DNA of 64,000 nucleotides from Chloroflexi bacterium 54-19. Lineage in GTDB: Bacteria; Chloroflexota; Chloroflexia; Chloroheliales; Chloroheliaceae. The stretch covers positions 323,815 to 387,814 of the forward strand of contig MKTJ01000047.1 of the NCBI GenBank assembly GCA_001898225.1, in the 5' to 3' direction. The stretch's first letter is position 1; each line of letters begins with the position of its first letter. A program made the translations under genes and the position numbers. The notes under the pieces were generated by a model, which was given only the letters and a program-made list of their open reading frames with translations, made no database searches and had not been told where the DNA came from. Positions 33,111-41,463 of this stretch are shown here, in pieces.

Positions 33111-33396
33111 TTTAGAATCCCTACTTAACTTCAAGCGTGGGCACAAACCGCGCCCGGCCAGGAGGTTTAATTTCTTTTGCTGAAAATGGAAATGGCCCTG
33201 AGAAATCTGGTGATTTGCGTTTATCTTAAGACAACTTACATGCCCTGTCAAGAATACTAAACGAAAAGTGAAAACTGAAATTGATTAATTTTGACCCTGA
33301 TTTTCACTTAAAGTTTTTATTATTGGGAAGTGAGAAAAAAGAAACCGCGTGCCGGGAAAAAGGTGCTCCAAGAGCGTTTTGAAGGAAGTATGTAAA

Positions 33397-34314
33397 ATGG
33401 CAAAATACTCAAAAATATTGGCCTGGATAGTCTCAATCATCGCTTTACTCGCGATTATTGCGGCAGGGTTGGGGGTCTTCTGGCAGGGCAGCGACCCACA
33501 TACCATTTTTGTCACCCAGCGCGGCCAAACCGTGGACATCCAGGGGAGCGGCCTTTACAAGTATGATTCGGTGAGCCTGGCTTCGCAGGGAATCGCCCAG
33601 GATGTTGTGACCCTTTTCATGGGTGTGCCTCTGCTGCTAATTTCCCTCTGGCTTTATCAGAAGAGTCTTTTGCGCGGTAAGCTGATGCTGGCCGGGACCC
33701 TGGCCTACTTCCTCTACACCTATATTCTATATGCTTTTAATACGGCTTTTAACGTTCTATTTCTGGACTACGTGGCGCTTAGTTCGTTGAGCTTATTTGC
33801 CTTTATTCTTACCCTGATGTCCGTTGATGTTGCCGGTCTACCGGAGCATTTCACAGGCAAATTGCCCCGCAAATCAATCATCACCTTTTTATTCATTTCA
33901 GCGTCCTTTTTGCTGGTGGCCTGGCTGGGCCGGATTGTCCCGGCTTACTTTGATAACAAGCCGCCAGTTGGCCTGGAGAACGCCACCACCCTGGGCATCC
34001 AGGTAATGGACCTTGGTTTAATTGTCCCGGTGGGCTACCTGGGAGGTTATCTACTCCTCAAGCGAAGCGCCTGGGGTTATTTGATTTCGGCAATTATGTT
34101 GTTCAAGGTTTTTACCCTGGGAACTGCCCTTTGCGCCATGATTATAGGCCAGTTTATCGCGGGTGTAGAAATGGCCCTGGTGGAGGTTATTATTTTTCCG
34201 TTGCTGGCCCTGGCCGGGATTGTATTAACCTTACTGCTCCTGATAAACCTGAAAGAAGCAAGGGTCGGAGAAAGCGTCAATGAAAGACCGGCTGAACTAA
34301 TTCTACAAAAATAA
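33397..34314 (+). CDS. Polytopic membrane protein, unknown function
   Basis: About 305 residues starting at ATG 33397, with GAAGGAAG just upstream; the frame is open earlier but without a better site. At least seven hydrophobic segments: 8-28 (ILAWIVSIIALLAIIAAGLG), about 72-92 (DVVTLFMGVPLLLISLWLY), 105-135, 140-155, 175-192, 215-235 and 260-290. The loop after the first helix carries polar residues SDPHTIFVTQRGQTVDIQG, perhaps periplasmic. I do not recognise a family. The HemG-like flavodoxin gene starts 59 bp after it on the same strand, suggesting a two-gene transcript. Confidence 0.6.
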   Translation: MAKYSKILAWIVSIIALLAIIAAGLGVFWQGSDPHTIFVTQRGQTVDIQGSGLYKYDSVSLASQGIAQDVVTLFMGVPLLLISLWLYQKSLLRGKLMLAGTLAYFLYTYILYAFNTAFNVLFLDYVALSSLSLFAFILTLMSVDVAGLPEHFTGKLPRKSIITFLFISASFLLVAWLGRIVPAYFDNKPPVGLENATTLGIQVMDLGLIVPVGYLGGYLLLKRSAWGYLISAIMLFKVFTLGTALCAMIIGQFIAGVEMALVEVIIFPLLALAGIVLTLLLLINLKEARVGESVNERPAELILQK

Positions 34315-34372
34315 GGTTACCCGGTATGAAAGCCGGATAGGTAATTTGAATAGAATGGAGAAATTTTGTTAA

Positions 34373-34912
34373 ATGGCTAAAACACTGATAGTTTACGAGA
34401 CAAGCGAGGGGCAGACGGCGAGTATTGCCCGGTTCATCGGTGAAATCATCCGGGAACACGGGCACCAGGTCGAAGTAATTGATGTAAAACATATCCCATT
34501 TGCTTTTGGGCTGGATAAATTCGATAGTTTTATTTTTGGAGGGTCCGTACACGTAAATCATTTACCCGGCGAGCTTAAAAGTTTTATTTACCTTAATCAA
34601 AGCCTTATCCGTCATCGACCCTCGGCCCTCTTTTCGGTCAGTCTGACTGAGGCCACTCACGGGATTGAGGCCAGGGCTAAAATTGAAAATTATTTTTCAG
34701 ATTTTTTAGATGAATTGGACTGGAAACCTTCCCTGACTGCCAGTTTTGCCGGGGCCATCGCTTATACCCAGTACGGTTATTTTAAGCGGAGCCTCTTAAA
34801 ACAGGTTTCCAGGGCGAACGGCCTGGGCACCGACCCCAATCGCGATTACGAATATACCAACTGGCGGGCCGTCCATACTTTTGCCGATGAGTTTGGCGGG
34901 TTGCTCAACTAA
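34373..34912 (+). CDS. Flavodoxin-fold protein, HemG-like
   Basis: 179 residues. N-terminal FMN-binding loop LIVYETSEGQTASIARFIGE, then FDSFIFGGSVHVNHLPGELK with the second loop, and a C-terminal YTNWRAVHTFADEF. This is the layout of flavodoxin-type proteins related to HemG, the menaquinone-dependent protoporphyrinogen oxidase; the DYEYTNW near the end and the basic YGYFKRSLLKQ patch match HemG-like proteins. A true HemG role would need haem genes nearby, and there are none, so a general flavoprotein oxidoreductase function is equally possible. It follows the membrane protein gene by 59 bp. Confidence 0.7.
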   Translation: MAKTLIVYETSEGQTASIARFIGEIIREHGHQVEVIDVKHIPFAFGLDKFDSFIFGGSVHVNHLPGELKSFIYLNQSLIRHRPSALFSVSLTEATHGIEARAKIENYFSDFLDELDWKPSLTASFAGAIAYTQYGYFKRSLLKQVSRANGLGTDPNRDYEYTNWRAVHTFADEFGGLLN

Positions 34913-35076
34913 CTTCTCCAATGGCCGGGCCGGACCCTGGGAGATATGAGTCCGGCCCTATCCGGCCTGTGAACCCTGCCGCTTTTACCCAGAATTCACC
35001 TTTGTAAACCACCTTTTCTATTTAAGAAGGCTAATGTTGTTGTAGAGAAAAAGGTATAAAAAGAGGGGTACAAAAG

Positions 35077-35673
35077 GTGACAACACAAAATTCTAAGACG
35101 GGCATGTTCCAGCCGGTCCTGGCAACCGATAATTTACGCCGTGAACACGAAGCGGCCTTGCGGGTGTTCCGGTTGATGGACCGGGCCGCCGCTTATCTCA
35201 AAGATGGCCGGGATATAAGCCCGTTCTTTTTTGAGCAAGTGGTTGATTTCCTTCAGCTTTTTGTGGTCTGTTCCCATCACGCCAAGGAAGAAGAAATTCT
35301 TTTCCCTTACCTGATAGAAAAACATATCCAGGAAAACAGCGTTCCCATTAATACCATCCACCAGGAGCACCTGGAAGAACACCGTCTTATTCAAATAATG
35401 GAAACCGGCTTTCAGCTTTACAAAGCGGGCAAAGGGGCGGGCCGGAAGCTCCTTATTGAAACCTTCGAGCAGTATACCCATATTGCCCGCCGCCACGTCA
35501 TGAAAGAGAATACCCTTTTTATGCTGGCCGATAAAGGGCTGTCAGCCGCCGACCAGGCCGCGTTAACTCAAAGCTTCCACGACCTCGAATGTCGTAAACT
35601 TTATGAAGGCACCGCCGCGCGCCTTGGTGAACTGGTCAACGAGCTTGAGCGAGAGGCTTTTCACTGGGATTAG
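35077..35673 (+). CDS. Hemerythrin-like domain protein
   Basis: 198 residues of alpha-helical hemerythrin (HHE) type. Iron ligands are visible in order: DNLRREHEAALRVF, VCSHHAKEEEILFPYL, HQEHLEEHRLIQIM and IARRHVMKENTLFM, the His/Glu pattern that holds a di-iron site. Hemerythrin-like proteins sense or bind oxygen, nitric oxide or iron, and stabilise against oxidative damage. The start is GTG with AGAGGGG 8 bp upstream. A stand-alone gene; its partner is unknown. Confidence 0.85.
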   Translation: MTTQNSKTGMFQPVLATDNLRREHEAALRVFRLMDRAAAYLKDGRDISPFFFEQVVDFLQLFVVCSHHAKEEEILFPYLIEKHIQENSVPINTIHQEHLEEHRLIQIMETGFQLYKAGKGAGRKLLIETFEQYTHIARRHVMKENTLFMLADKGLSAADQAALTQSFHDLECRKLYEGTAARLGELVNELEREAFHWD

Positions 35674-36120
35674 TTATCGTCCTTTCTTACTTCTAAATTA
35701 AGCTGCAAATACAGGCCGTTTTAAAGCGGCTTGGGATTGACATTCGTGATAAAATAAAGGGCAGTAAGCTCTCTACGCAAATAAGCTTCTGGCAAGTAAT
35801 TTTTGCTTGTCGCAAAGTTTGCAATAGCAAGTCGTACGAAAAGCGGCTCTGGCCGGTGGGAAAGCAATTTCACCACGGGCCCCCTGTCGTTACCCGGCTG
35901 TAAAGCTGGCGCGGCGGGTCGCCGAACAGTTCTGTTTTTGCCCGGCTGATGCGCAACTTTGTACCTGCCAATTCTCCTCACCGTGAATTCTCGGTAGAAC
36001 AAAGCTCTGTATCAGACTGGCCTAGGTTCAGTCCGAACAACCCTGCCCGACCTGATGGCAAGGTCTATTGCTTTATGGTTTCAAGGGAGAAATCGGCTGT
36101 GCAGGAGAAGATAATTTAAA
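35674..36120 (+). other. Non-coding region upstream of the MsmX-like ATPase
   Basis: 447 bp with no convincing gene. GC-rich self-complementary segments occur at about 35870-35925 (GGCCGGTGGG; CACGGGCCCCC; TTACCCGGC), so a structured leader RNA is conceivable. I compared it by eye with cobalamin and cyclic-di-GMP riboswitch patterns and found no match. A TTGACA at 35736 has no -10 at the right spacing. Confidence 0.25.
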
Positions 36121-37260
36121 ATGGCTGGTGTAACACTAGAACACATCACCAAACGCTTTGGTGACCTCGTTACCGTTAAAGACCTGAACCTCGACATCAA
36201 AGACCAGGAATTCCTGGTGTTGGTCGGCCCCTCCGGTTGTGGCAAATCCACCACCCTGCGTATGATTGCCGGTCTGGAAGATATTTCGAGTGGCAACCTC
36301 TTAATCGGTGGCCGCCGCGTCAACGACGTAGCCCCGAAAGACCGCGATATTGCGATGGTCTTCCAGTCTTACGCGTTGTACCCCCACATGTCGGTTTACG
36401 ACAACATGGCCTTTGGTCTGAAACTGCGCCACACCCCCAAAGAGCAAATCAAAAAGCGCGTCCAGGAAGCCGCCCAGATGCTGGAAATCGGCCACCTGTT
36501 GGACCGCAAACCGAAGGCTCTCTCCGGCGGTCAGCGCCAGCGCGTCGCCCTCGGTCGGGCTATCGTCCGCGAGCCGAAAGTCTTCTTGATGGACGAACCG
36601 CTCTCGAACCTTGACGCCAAACTCCGGGTCCAGACCCGCACCCAGATTTCCAAACTGCACCAGCGCTTGCAGACCACCGTTATCTATGTAACCCACGACC
36701 AGACCGAAGCCATGACCATGGCCGACCGCATCGTGGTGTTGAAGGACGGTATCTTGCAGCAGGAGCCGAGCGCCCCGCAGGAACTCTACGACCACCCGGA
36801 AAACATGTTCGTCGCCGGGTTCATCGGTTCACCGCCAATGAACTTCTTCGACGCCACCGTGACCGGTAGCGGCGATAACCTGGTCCTGGACGCTGGTACC
36901 TTCAAGATTACGGTCCCGGCAATGATTGCCCGCGACGTAGCCGCCTACGCCGGCAAGGAAGTGGTTTTTGGTATCCGGCCTGAGCATATCAGCGACTCCC
37001 GCTATACCGATTCTCACGTTGATACCACCAACAGGGCGCAGGTGAACGTCGAAGTGGTTGAGCCTATGGGTAGTGAAGTTTATATCTACCTGTCCAGCGG
37101 CACTCAGTCCTTCCAGGCCCGCGTTGACTCCCGGACCCGCGTTCGCCCGAACGACCAGATTGAAGTAGTCTTCGACACCGACCACCTGCATGTCTTTGAC
37201 AAGCAGACCCAGGTTTCGATCCTGAAACGGGCGAATTTCGACCGGCCTAACCGCTCCTAA
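36121..37260 (+). CDS. msmX: ABC transporter ATP-binding protein, MsmX/UgpC/MalK type
   Basis: 379 residues. Walker A GPSGCGKST (about 39-47), Q-loop VFQSYALYPHMSVYDNM, signature LSGGQRQRVALGRAI, Walker B VFLMDEPLSNLDAKLR, switch His in VTHDQTEAMTMADRIVVL, and a C-terminal TOBE/OB regulatory part from about 240 (GFIGSPPMNFFD, EVVFGIRPEHISDS). This is the energising subunit of CUT1 carbohydrate importers. No permease or binding protein is adjacent, so like MsmX in Bacillus it may serve several sugar transporters encoded elsewhere. A strong bidirectional terminator follows. NMT1-type importers such as ribXY normally use another ATPase class. Confidence 0.93.
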   Translation: MAGVTLEHITKRFGDLVTVKDLNLDIKDQEFLVLVGPSGCGKSTTLRMIAGLEDISSGNLLIGGRRVNDVAPKDRDIAMVFQSYALYPHMSVYDNMAFGLKLRHTPKEQIKKRVQEAAQMLEIGHLLDRKPKALSGGQRQRVALGRAIVREPKVFLMDEPLSNLDAKLRVQTRTQISKLHQRLQTTVIYVTHDQTEAMTMADRIVVLKDGILQQEPSAPQELYDHPENMFVAGFIGSPPMNFFDATVTGSGDNLVLDAGTFKITVPAMIARDVAAYAGKEVVFGIRPEHISDSRYTDSHVDTTNRAQVNVEVVEPMGSEVYIYLSSGTQSFQARVDSRTRVRPNDQIEVVFDTDHLHVFDKQTQVSILKRANFDRPNRS

Positions 37261-37292
37261 TTCCTGATAACTCTCTTCGCTAAAAAAAATAG

Positions 37293-37324
37293 GCTCCTAC
37301 CCAACCGGGTAGGAGCTTCTTTTT
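37293..37324. terminator. Bidirectional terminator between msmX-like gene and benzoate-CoA ligase-type gene
   Basis: GCTCCTACCC and GGGTAGGAGC pair perfectly with a 4-nt loop; TTCTTTTT follows on the plus side and the A-run AAAAAAA precedes, giving TTTTTTT on the other strand. It ends two convergent genes. Confidence 0.85.
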
Positions 37325-37348
37325 GTCTATTCTCAAAAAATAAAAGTT

Positions 37349-38959
37349 TTATTGTAACTCCCTCAATTTGAAGCGCTGCAATTTGCCGGTGGCGGTGCGG
37401 GGCAGACTCTCGACGAAGATAATCCAGCGGGGATATTTGTAGACCGCGATTTTATCCTTTACGAACTGTTTTAGCTCCTGTTCCAGGGCCGGGCCTGCCG
37501 CGTAATCCGCTTTCACCACCACGAAAGCGCAGGGTTTGACCAGTTCATCGCCGTCCATCCGGCCAACGACACCGGTCTCCTGGACCGCCGGGTGTTCAAC
37601 CAGGGCGTTTTCAACCTCGACCGGCGAGACCCAGATGCCACCAGCCTTGATCATGTCGTCGGCGCGCCCGTGGTACCAGTAGTAGCCGTCCTCGTCCTCG
37701 TGGTACTTGTCGCCGGTGCGTATCCACTCGCCCAGGATTGTTTCGCGGGTCTTGTCCCACTTGTTCCAGTAATAGGCGCAGGTGCTTGGTCCCTTGATGA
37801 TGAGCATGCCTTCCTCGTTCGGGCCGACATCCTGCCCATTTTCATCCACGATACGGGCTTCGTAACCGGGAACCACTTTCCCGGTGCTGCCGGGCCGCAC
37901 CTCGCCGGGGCGGTTTGATACAAAAATGTGTAGCACCTCGGTCGAGCCGATACCGTCGAGAATTTCCACGCCAAAGCGGGCTTTGAACCGTTCCCAGACC
38001 GCTTTAGGCAAGGCTTCCCCGGCGGATACACCTGCCCGAACGCTCCCCAGGTCGTAATTACCAGGTTGCGAGAGCATGGACGCAAAGGCGGTTGGGACGC
38101 CAAAAAAGAGGGTTGGCTTTTTATTCGAGGCGATTTCCAGCAGTTTCCCCGGTTCGGGACGGCCAGGGTGCAGGATAGTCGAGGCCCCTACCCCGAACGG
38201 AAAATAGAGACCATTACCGAGGCCGTAGGCGAAGAAGAGTTTCGCCACGCTGAAACAGCGGTCGTCCCCGGTCATTTTAAGGATGCCTCTGGCGTAATAT
38301 TCGGTGCAGTAGACCATATCCCGGTGCAGGTGGACCGCGCCTTTAGGGAAACCGGTCGTGCCGCTCGAATAGAGCCAGAAAGCGGCGTCGTCCCGGCTGG
38401 TCGGGAAGGCATCAAGCTCAGGCGAGGCATTTTCCAATAATTCGTGGAAAAGCAGGTAGCCCTTCGCTTTCAACACGGTGTCGTTGGGGCCGCCAGGTTG
38501 CTGGCTGACCACGATAACCTGGCGCAGTTGCGGACAGTTTTCCCGGATAGGTTCGAGGGCGGGTAGGAGTTGCTCGGAGACAATCGCAAAGACGGCCCGG
38601 CTGTCATTGAGAAAATACCGGTAGTCCGCCGGTTTCATAAGGGTGTTGGTGGGGATTGGCACCGCTCCGATTTTCATGGTTCCAAAGAAAGCCGCCGGGT
38701 ACTGGGGACAATCTAGCAGTAAGAGTAAGACCCGCTGCTCGATTTGTAGACCCAATCCGGTCAGGGCGTTCCCGGTCCGGTTGACCATTTCACCGACCTG
38801 GCCGTAAGTTATTTCCTGGTTTTCATAGTAGATAGCTGTTTTGTTGGCCCGGCCTTCGGCCAGGTTACGGTCTACAAAGTAGGTGGCGGCATTGAAAAGG
38901 GACGGTACGTTGACCAAGGAAGTGGCGGCATTGGCAGTGGCCGGTCCGGTTTGCGACAT
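37349..38959 (-). CDS. Benzoate-CoA ligase family protein
   Basis: Adenylate-forming enzyme that activates an aromatic acid (benzoate, possibly hydroxybenzoates) with ATP and CoA. AMP-binding core motif YSSGTTGFPKGAVH (about 212-225), GIGSTEVLHIFVS, the hinge EWIRTGDKYHEDEDGYYWYHGR, and the C-terminal catalytic lysine in PRTATGKLQRFKL. Length 536 is normal for the class I benzoate-CoA ligases. The stretch FFAYGLGNGLYFPFGVGAST is characteristic of this family. No other aromatic-degradation gene is next to it, so pathway role is uncertain. The leftward start has TCCTCC-complementary AGGAGGACGAAG upstream; heptameric repeats lie just beyond. Confidence 0.88.
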   Translation of the reverse strand: MSQTGPATANAATSLVNVPSLFNAATYFVDRNLAEGRANKTAIYYENQEITYGQVGEMVNRTGNALTGLGLQIEQRVLLLLLDCPQYPAAFFGTMKIGAVPIPTNTLMKPADYRYFLNDSRAVFAIVSEQLLPALEPIRENCPQLRQVIVVSQQPGGPNDTVLKAKGYLLFHELLENASPELDAFPTSRDDAAFWLYSSGTTGFPKGAVHLHRDMVYCTEYYARGILKMTGDDRCFSVAKLFFAYGLGNGLYFPFGVGASTILHPGRPEPGKLLEIASNKKPTLFFGVPTAFASMLSQPGNYDLGSVRAGVSAGEALPKAVWERFKARFGVEILDGIGSTEVLHIFVSNRPGEVRPGSTGKVVPGYEARIVDENGQDVGPNEEGMLIIKGPSTCAYYWNKWDKTRETILGEWIRTGDKYHEDEDGYYWYHGRADDMIKAGGIWVSPVEVENALVEHPAVQETGVVGRMDGDELVKPCAFVVVKADYAAGPALEQELKQFVKDKIAVYKYPRWIIFVESLPRTATGKLQRFKLRELQ

Positions 38960-38977
38960 CTTCGTCCTCCTGTGAAT

Positions 38978-39083
38978 AGTGGTCAGTGGTCAGTAGTCGG
39001 TAGTCAGTTAATACGAAAATTTCTGAAAGTTAACCATATACGCTCAATTAGTTGAAAAACACTGACTGCTGAATACCGGCTGC
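38978..39083. repeat. Heptameric tandem repeats, element B
   Basis: Left block GTGGTCA GTGGTCA GTAGTCG GTAGTCA (38979-39006) and a degenerate right block in the opposite orientation (39061-39083, containing ACTGACTGCTGA and CGGCTGCTG). The spacer is 53 bp and AT-rich. Same family as elements at 23196 and 56914. Confidence 0.65.
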
Positions 39084-39088
39084 TGTTT

Positions 39089-39766
39089 TTAGTTATCGGC
39101 GTCTTTAGAGCCGTGATTGACCGGGTAAGATGTGATAATGGTGCCATCGTTGCCCACGACCGTAAAAACGTCTTTATTACGGCCAGGAATTTGATAGCTA
39201 TAGGAGAGCCGGTCGTTTGCTTCCGAATCCGGCTGCCGGTCGGTCAGGCTTTTCTGTATCAAATCGACCACGTCCTGTGGTGTTTTGGCCCCGGCATCCT
39301 GGGGGAAGGTCGAAATGGTCCCACCATCGTACCAGATGCCCTTGAAGTGTTTCCCGTAGATATGGGCCCAGCCATAGTCCCCGTTATGACCGGTGCCGCG
39401 CCCGTACACCAGTTTGACCTTCCGGCCCTGGCTGTCGCTAAAGTTGCGTATAACGGTTTTTTCAGAAAATTTTTCCGTCAGACTAGGCAGGTCGGTGGCG
39501 CTGGTCGACACCGTGGAAGTCTTCGTACCGGTGGCCGGTTTCGAACTGACCACGCTGGTGGTAGCGGCTTTCGTGGCTGCGACAGTCGCAGCGGTAGTGG
39601 GGGTGGGCGGGTTGCGTGGACCTTCGATGCTGGGCCGGGCCTGTACGGTCATTTCTTGCGGCGTGTAGGTTGGATAGTCACCACAGGCCGCCAGGAAGAC
39701 GGTCAACGGTAGCAACAAAGTCAAAACGAGGGCTAAACCATTCACCCTGAAAAATTTTATGTTCAA
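39089..39766 (-). CDS. Lipoprotein with possible BECR-type nuclease-like C-terminal domain
   Basis: 225 residues. Signal peptide with lipobox LAAC (Cys at about 28), then a Thr/Ala/Pro-rich linker (30-95). The C-terminal 130 residues start KTVIRNFSDSQGRKVKLVYG and contain GWAHIYGKHFKGIWYDGG, KTPQDVVDLIQKSL and VFTVVGNDGTIITSYPV. The order HI...KH, then a helix, then a strand ending near TSYPV, resembles the small BECR-fold ribonuclease toxin domains (barnase/EndoU/colicin E5-like). That is a weak visual match and no immunity gene was found nearby; it may be an unrelated extracellular domain. It is anchored to the outer face of the membrane. Repeat element B touches its 3' end. Confidence 0.6.
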   Translation of the reverse strand: MNIKFFRVNGLALVLTLLLPLTVFLAACGDYPTYTPQEMTVQARPSIEGPRNPPTPTTAATVAATKAATTSVVSSKPATGTKTSTVSTSATDLPSLTEKFSEKTVIRNFSDSQGRKVKLVYGRGTGHNGDYGWAHIYGKHFKGIWYDGGTISTFPQDAGAKTPQDVVDLIQKSLTDRQPDSEANDRLSYSYQIPGRNKDVFTVVGNDGTIITSYPVNHGSKDADN

Positions 39767-40056
39767 ACTGGCTAACCCTTCTATTCTGGCCGGTGCTTAT
39801 TTGCGTAGGGACGAATAATTCATTTTAGCAATTTTAAAAAGGGGCTGCAAGATGTATCCTTCGAGAACCAGGGCAACTGCAAAGTCCGAAAATTCTGTCA
39901 CATTCATATGACCGTGATATGCTCCTACGAACCGGAGACGCCCTAAAGGGTGTCGCTGCGCTCGGAATGACAAGATGGCGGCTGTGCTATTTGCCACTGG
40001 CGCATTTCGGAACCCCGCGCCTTTCAGGGTGAACGTTCAACGCTATTTATATTATT
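39767..40056. other. Intergenic region with repeat-like segment
   Basis: 290 bp, no gene seen. GTCGCTGCGCTCGGAATGAC at 39952-39971 looks like the ubiquitous short intergenic repeat of similar sequence in bacterial genomes, and GTGAACGTTCAAC at 40029-40041 is a weak copy of the central-CG palindrome family. Copy number elsewhere is unknown. Confidence 0.25.
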
Positions 40057-41460
40057 TCAGGCGAAGAAGCGGCGTCCGAGAATAGACACGGCCACTACCA
40101 GGGCCAGCCCCAGGAAGGTAAGGGCGGCCCCGCTCCAGGTGGCTTGCCGGAAACGGAGAGGTAACCGCTCTTGCAACCAGACCGCCGTCTCCGCAAACGG
40201 CCCGGCCACCGCCAGGGCCAGCCAGGGAACGACAAGGGCCAACCGGGTGACATTGAGCGGCCCCGTCAAGTTCAAAACGATGAAATACAGGACCGGGAAG
40301 GCCAGAAGCGGCCAGAACCTGCCCCACGTTGTCCGGCGCACCACCGCATACGCAAAGGCCAGGAAGACCACCGCCAGCAGCCCCAGGTCGTAGCCGAAGA
40401 ATTGCTTGAAATAGCCGTTCAGGGCTGCTTCCGGCGCGGGCTTGATTGCGGCCAGGCCCTCCACGAAACGGTTTGCACCGAGAATCCAGCCGGGACAGGC
40501 CAGGGTCCAGCCGAGCAGCCACCCACCCAGCGTCACGCCATTGCGTCCCAGCCGCTTTTCTTTTCCGGTCGGGGATGCGGTCTGAAATGCGGCCAGCCAC
40601 AGCAATGGTGCCAGGATTAAACCAGACCCATAAGCCGCCCCGGTCGCCAGCCCGGCCAGCAGCCCGGCCCAAAAGAGAGGCGCGCGCCGTCCGGGTTCGC
40701 TAAAGGTCATGGCATAGAAAGCGAGGGCACCCAGCGCCGCTGCCAGTAGTTGCGGGGCCGGGTTGGGAGTTGCCTGGTAAGCCAGCCAGGCCAGCCCGCT
40801 CAGCCCGGCAGCGCTGGCCCCGGCCAACCCGGAGCGCCACCAGCGCGAGCCCGCCGCGTAGACCACCACAATCGTTACCAACCCTAAAAGCAGATTGACA
40901 TAGGTCAGGTAGTCGAGAATGTCCTGGTTAGCGACCTGCTCCGGGCTATTGATTTTTCCACCGCTGGCTTGCTGGAAGAAAATTAACTCGACCACAGCGG
41001 CCCCGCCATAGAGATAAAGCGGCGGTTGCTCGTAACTTTTGGGCTGCCAGTTGCTCTGGTTGATAATATCGCGGGCCTCGGTGGCGAACGCCTGGACCGC
41101 TGCCGGGTCGGGTGAAGCCGAGGTTATAGGCCGGGTTTTGAGAGCCTGGTACCGCAACAACCCGCCCCCCAACAAGGCCACCACTAAAATCAGGACCGGG
41201 CCGTTGGCGACCAGCCAGCCGCGTAGACCGGCCAGGGTGAATCCCCGGCTCCGCCCGATTTTGTAGGCAATTACTACGACCAGCAAAAGTACAGCCCCGG
41301 CCAGCCAGAGCGGGCTTTTCACCGGCAGAAAATAATCTCCGGTCAGGAAAAGCAGGTAGCAGAGCAGGGCCAGCCCTGGGGCCAGCCCCGCCAGGACGAT
41401 ATTCAGCCAGTTTATTTTCTTCGGGAGACCGGGTTCGCTGCCGGGCTGCTTGAAATCCAT
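40057..41460 (-). CDS. Polytopic membrane protein, probable GT-C type glycosyltransferase-like
   Basis: 467 residues with about 11-12 hydrophobic segments (for example 20-42, 50-68, 85-105, 185-205). An extracytoplasmic loop near 125-170 (RPITSASPDPAAVQAFATEA, SYEQPPLYLYGGAAVVELI) has the AxYEQPPLYLY pattern of GT-C enzymes, which take sugar from a lipid phosphate. The first loop lacks a clear DxD/DE motif, so catalytic activity is uncertain. It starts 3 bp after the stop of the GT39-like gene and is clearly in one operon with it; the pair may make a cell-surface glycan. Start ATG is well placed for coupling. Confidence 0.65.
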   Translation of the reverse strand: MDFKQPGSEPGLPKKINWLNIVLAGLAPGLALLCYLLFLTGDYFLPVKSPLWLAGAVLLLVVVIAYKIGRSRGFTLAGLRGWLVANGPVLILVVALLGGGLLRYQALKTRPITSASPDPAAVQAFATEARDIINQSNWQPKSYEQPPLYLYGGAAVVELIFFQQASGGKINSPEQVANQDILDYLTYVNLLLGLVTIVVVYAAGSRWWRSGLAGASAAGLSGLAWLAYQATPNPAPQLLAAALGALAFYAMTFSEPGRRAPLFWAGLLAGLATGAAYGSGLILAPLLWLAAFQTASPTGKEKRLGRNGVTLGGWLLGWTLACPGWILGANRFVEGLAAIKPAPEAALNGYFKQFFGYDLGLLAVVFLAFAYAVVRRTTWGRFWPLLAFPVLYFIVLNLTGPLNVTRLALVVPWLALAVAGPFAETAVWLQERLPLRFRQATWSGAALTFLGLALVVAVSILGRRFFA

Positions 41461-41463
41461 AGG

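Noticed and set aside
35736..35760. TTGACA followed by TAAAAT as a promoter
   Set aside because: The spacing between the boxes is only 8 bp, too short for a sigma70 promoter.
35674..36120. Possible cobalamin or cyclic-di-GMP riboswitch before the MsmX-like gene
   Set aside because: GC-rich pairing segments exist, but the conserved core blocks of either class could not be found.
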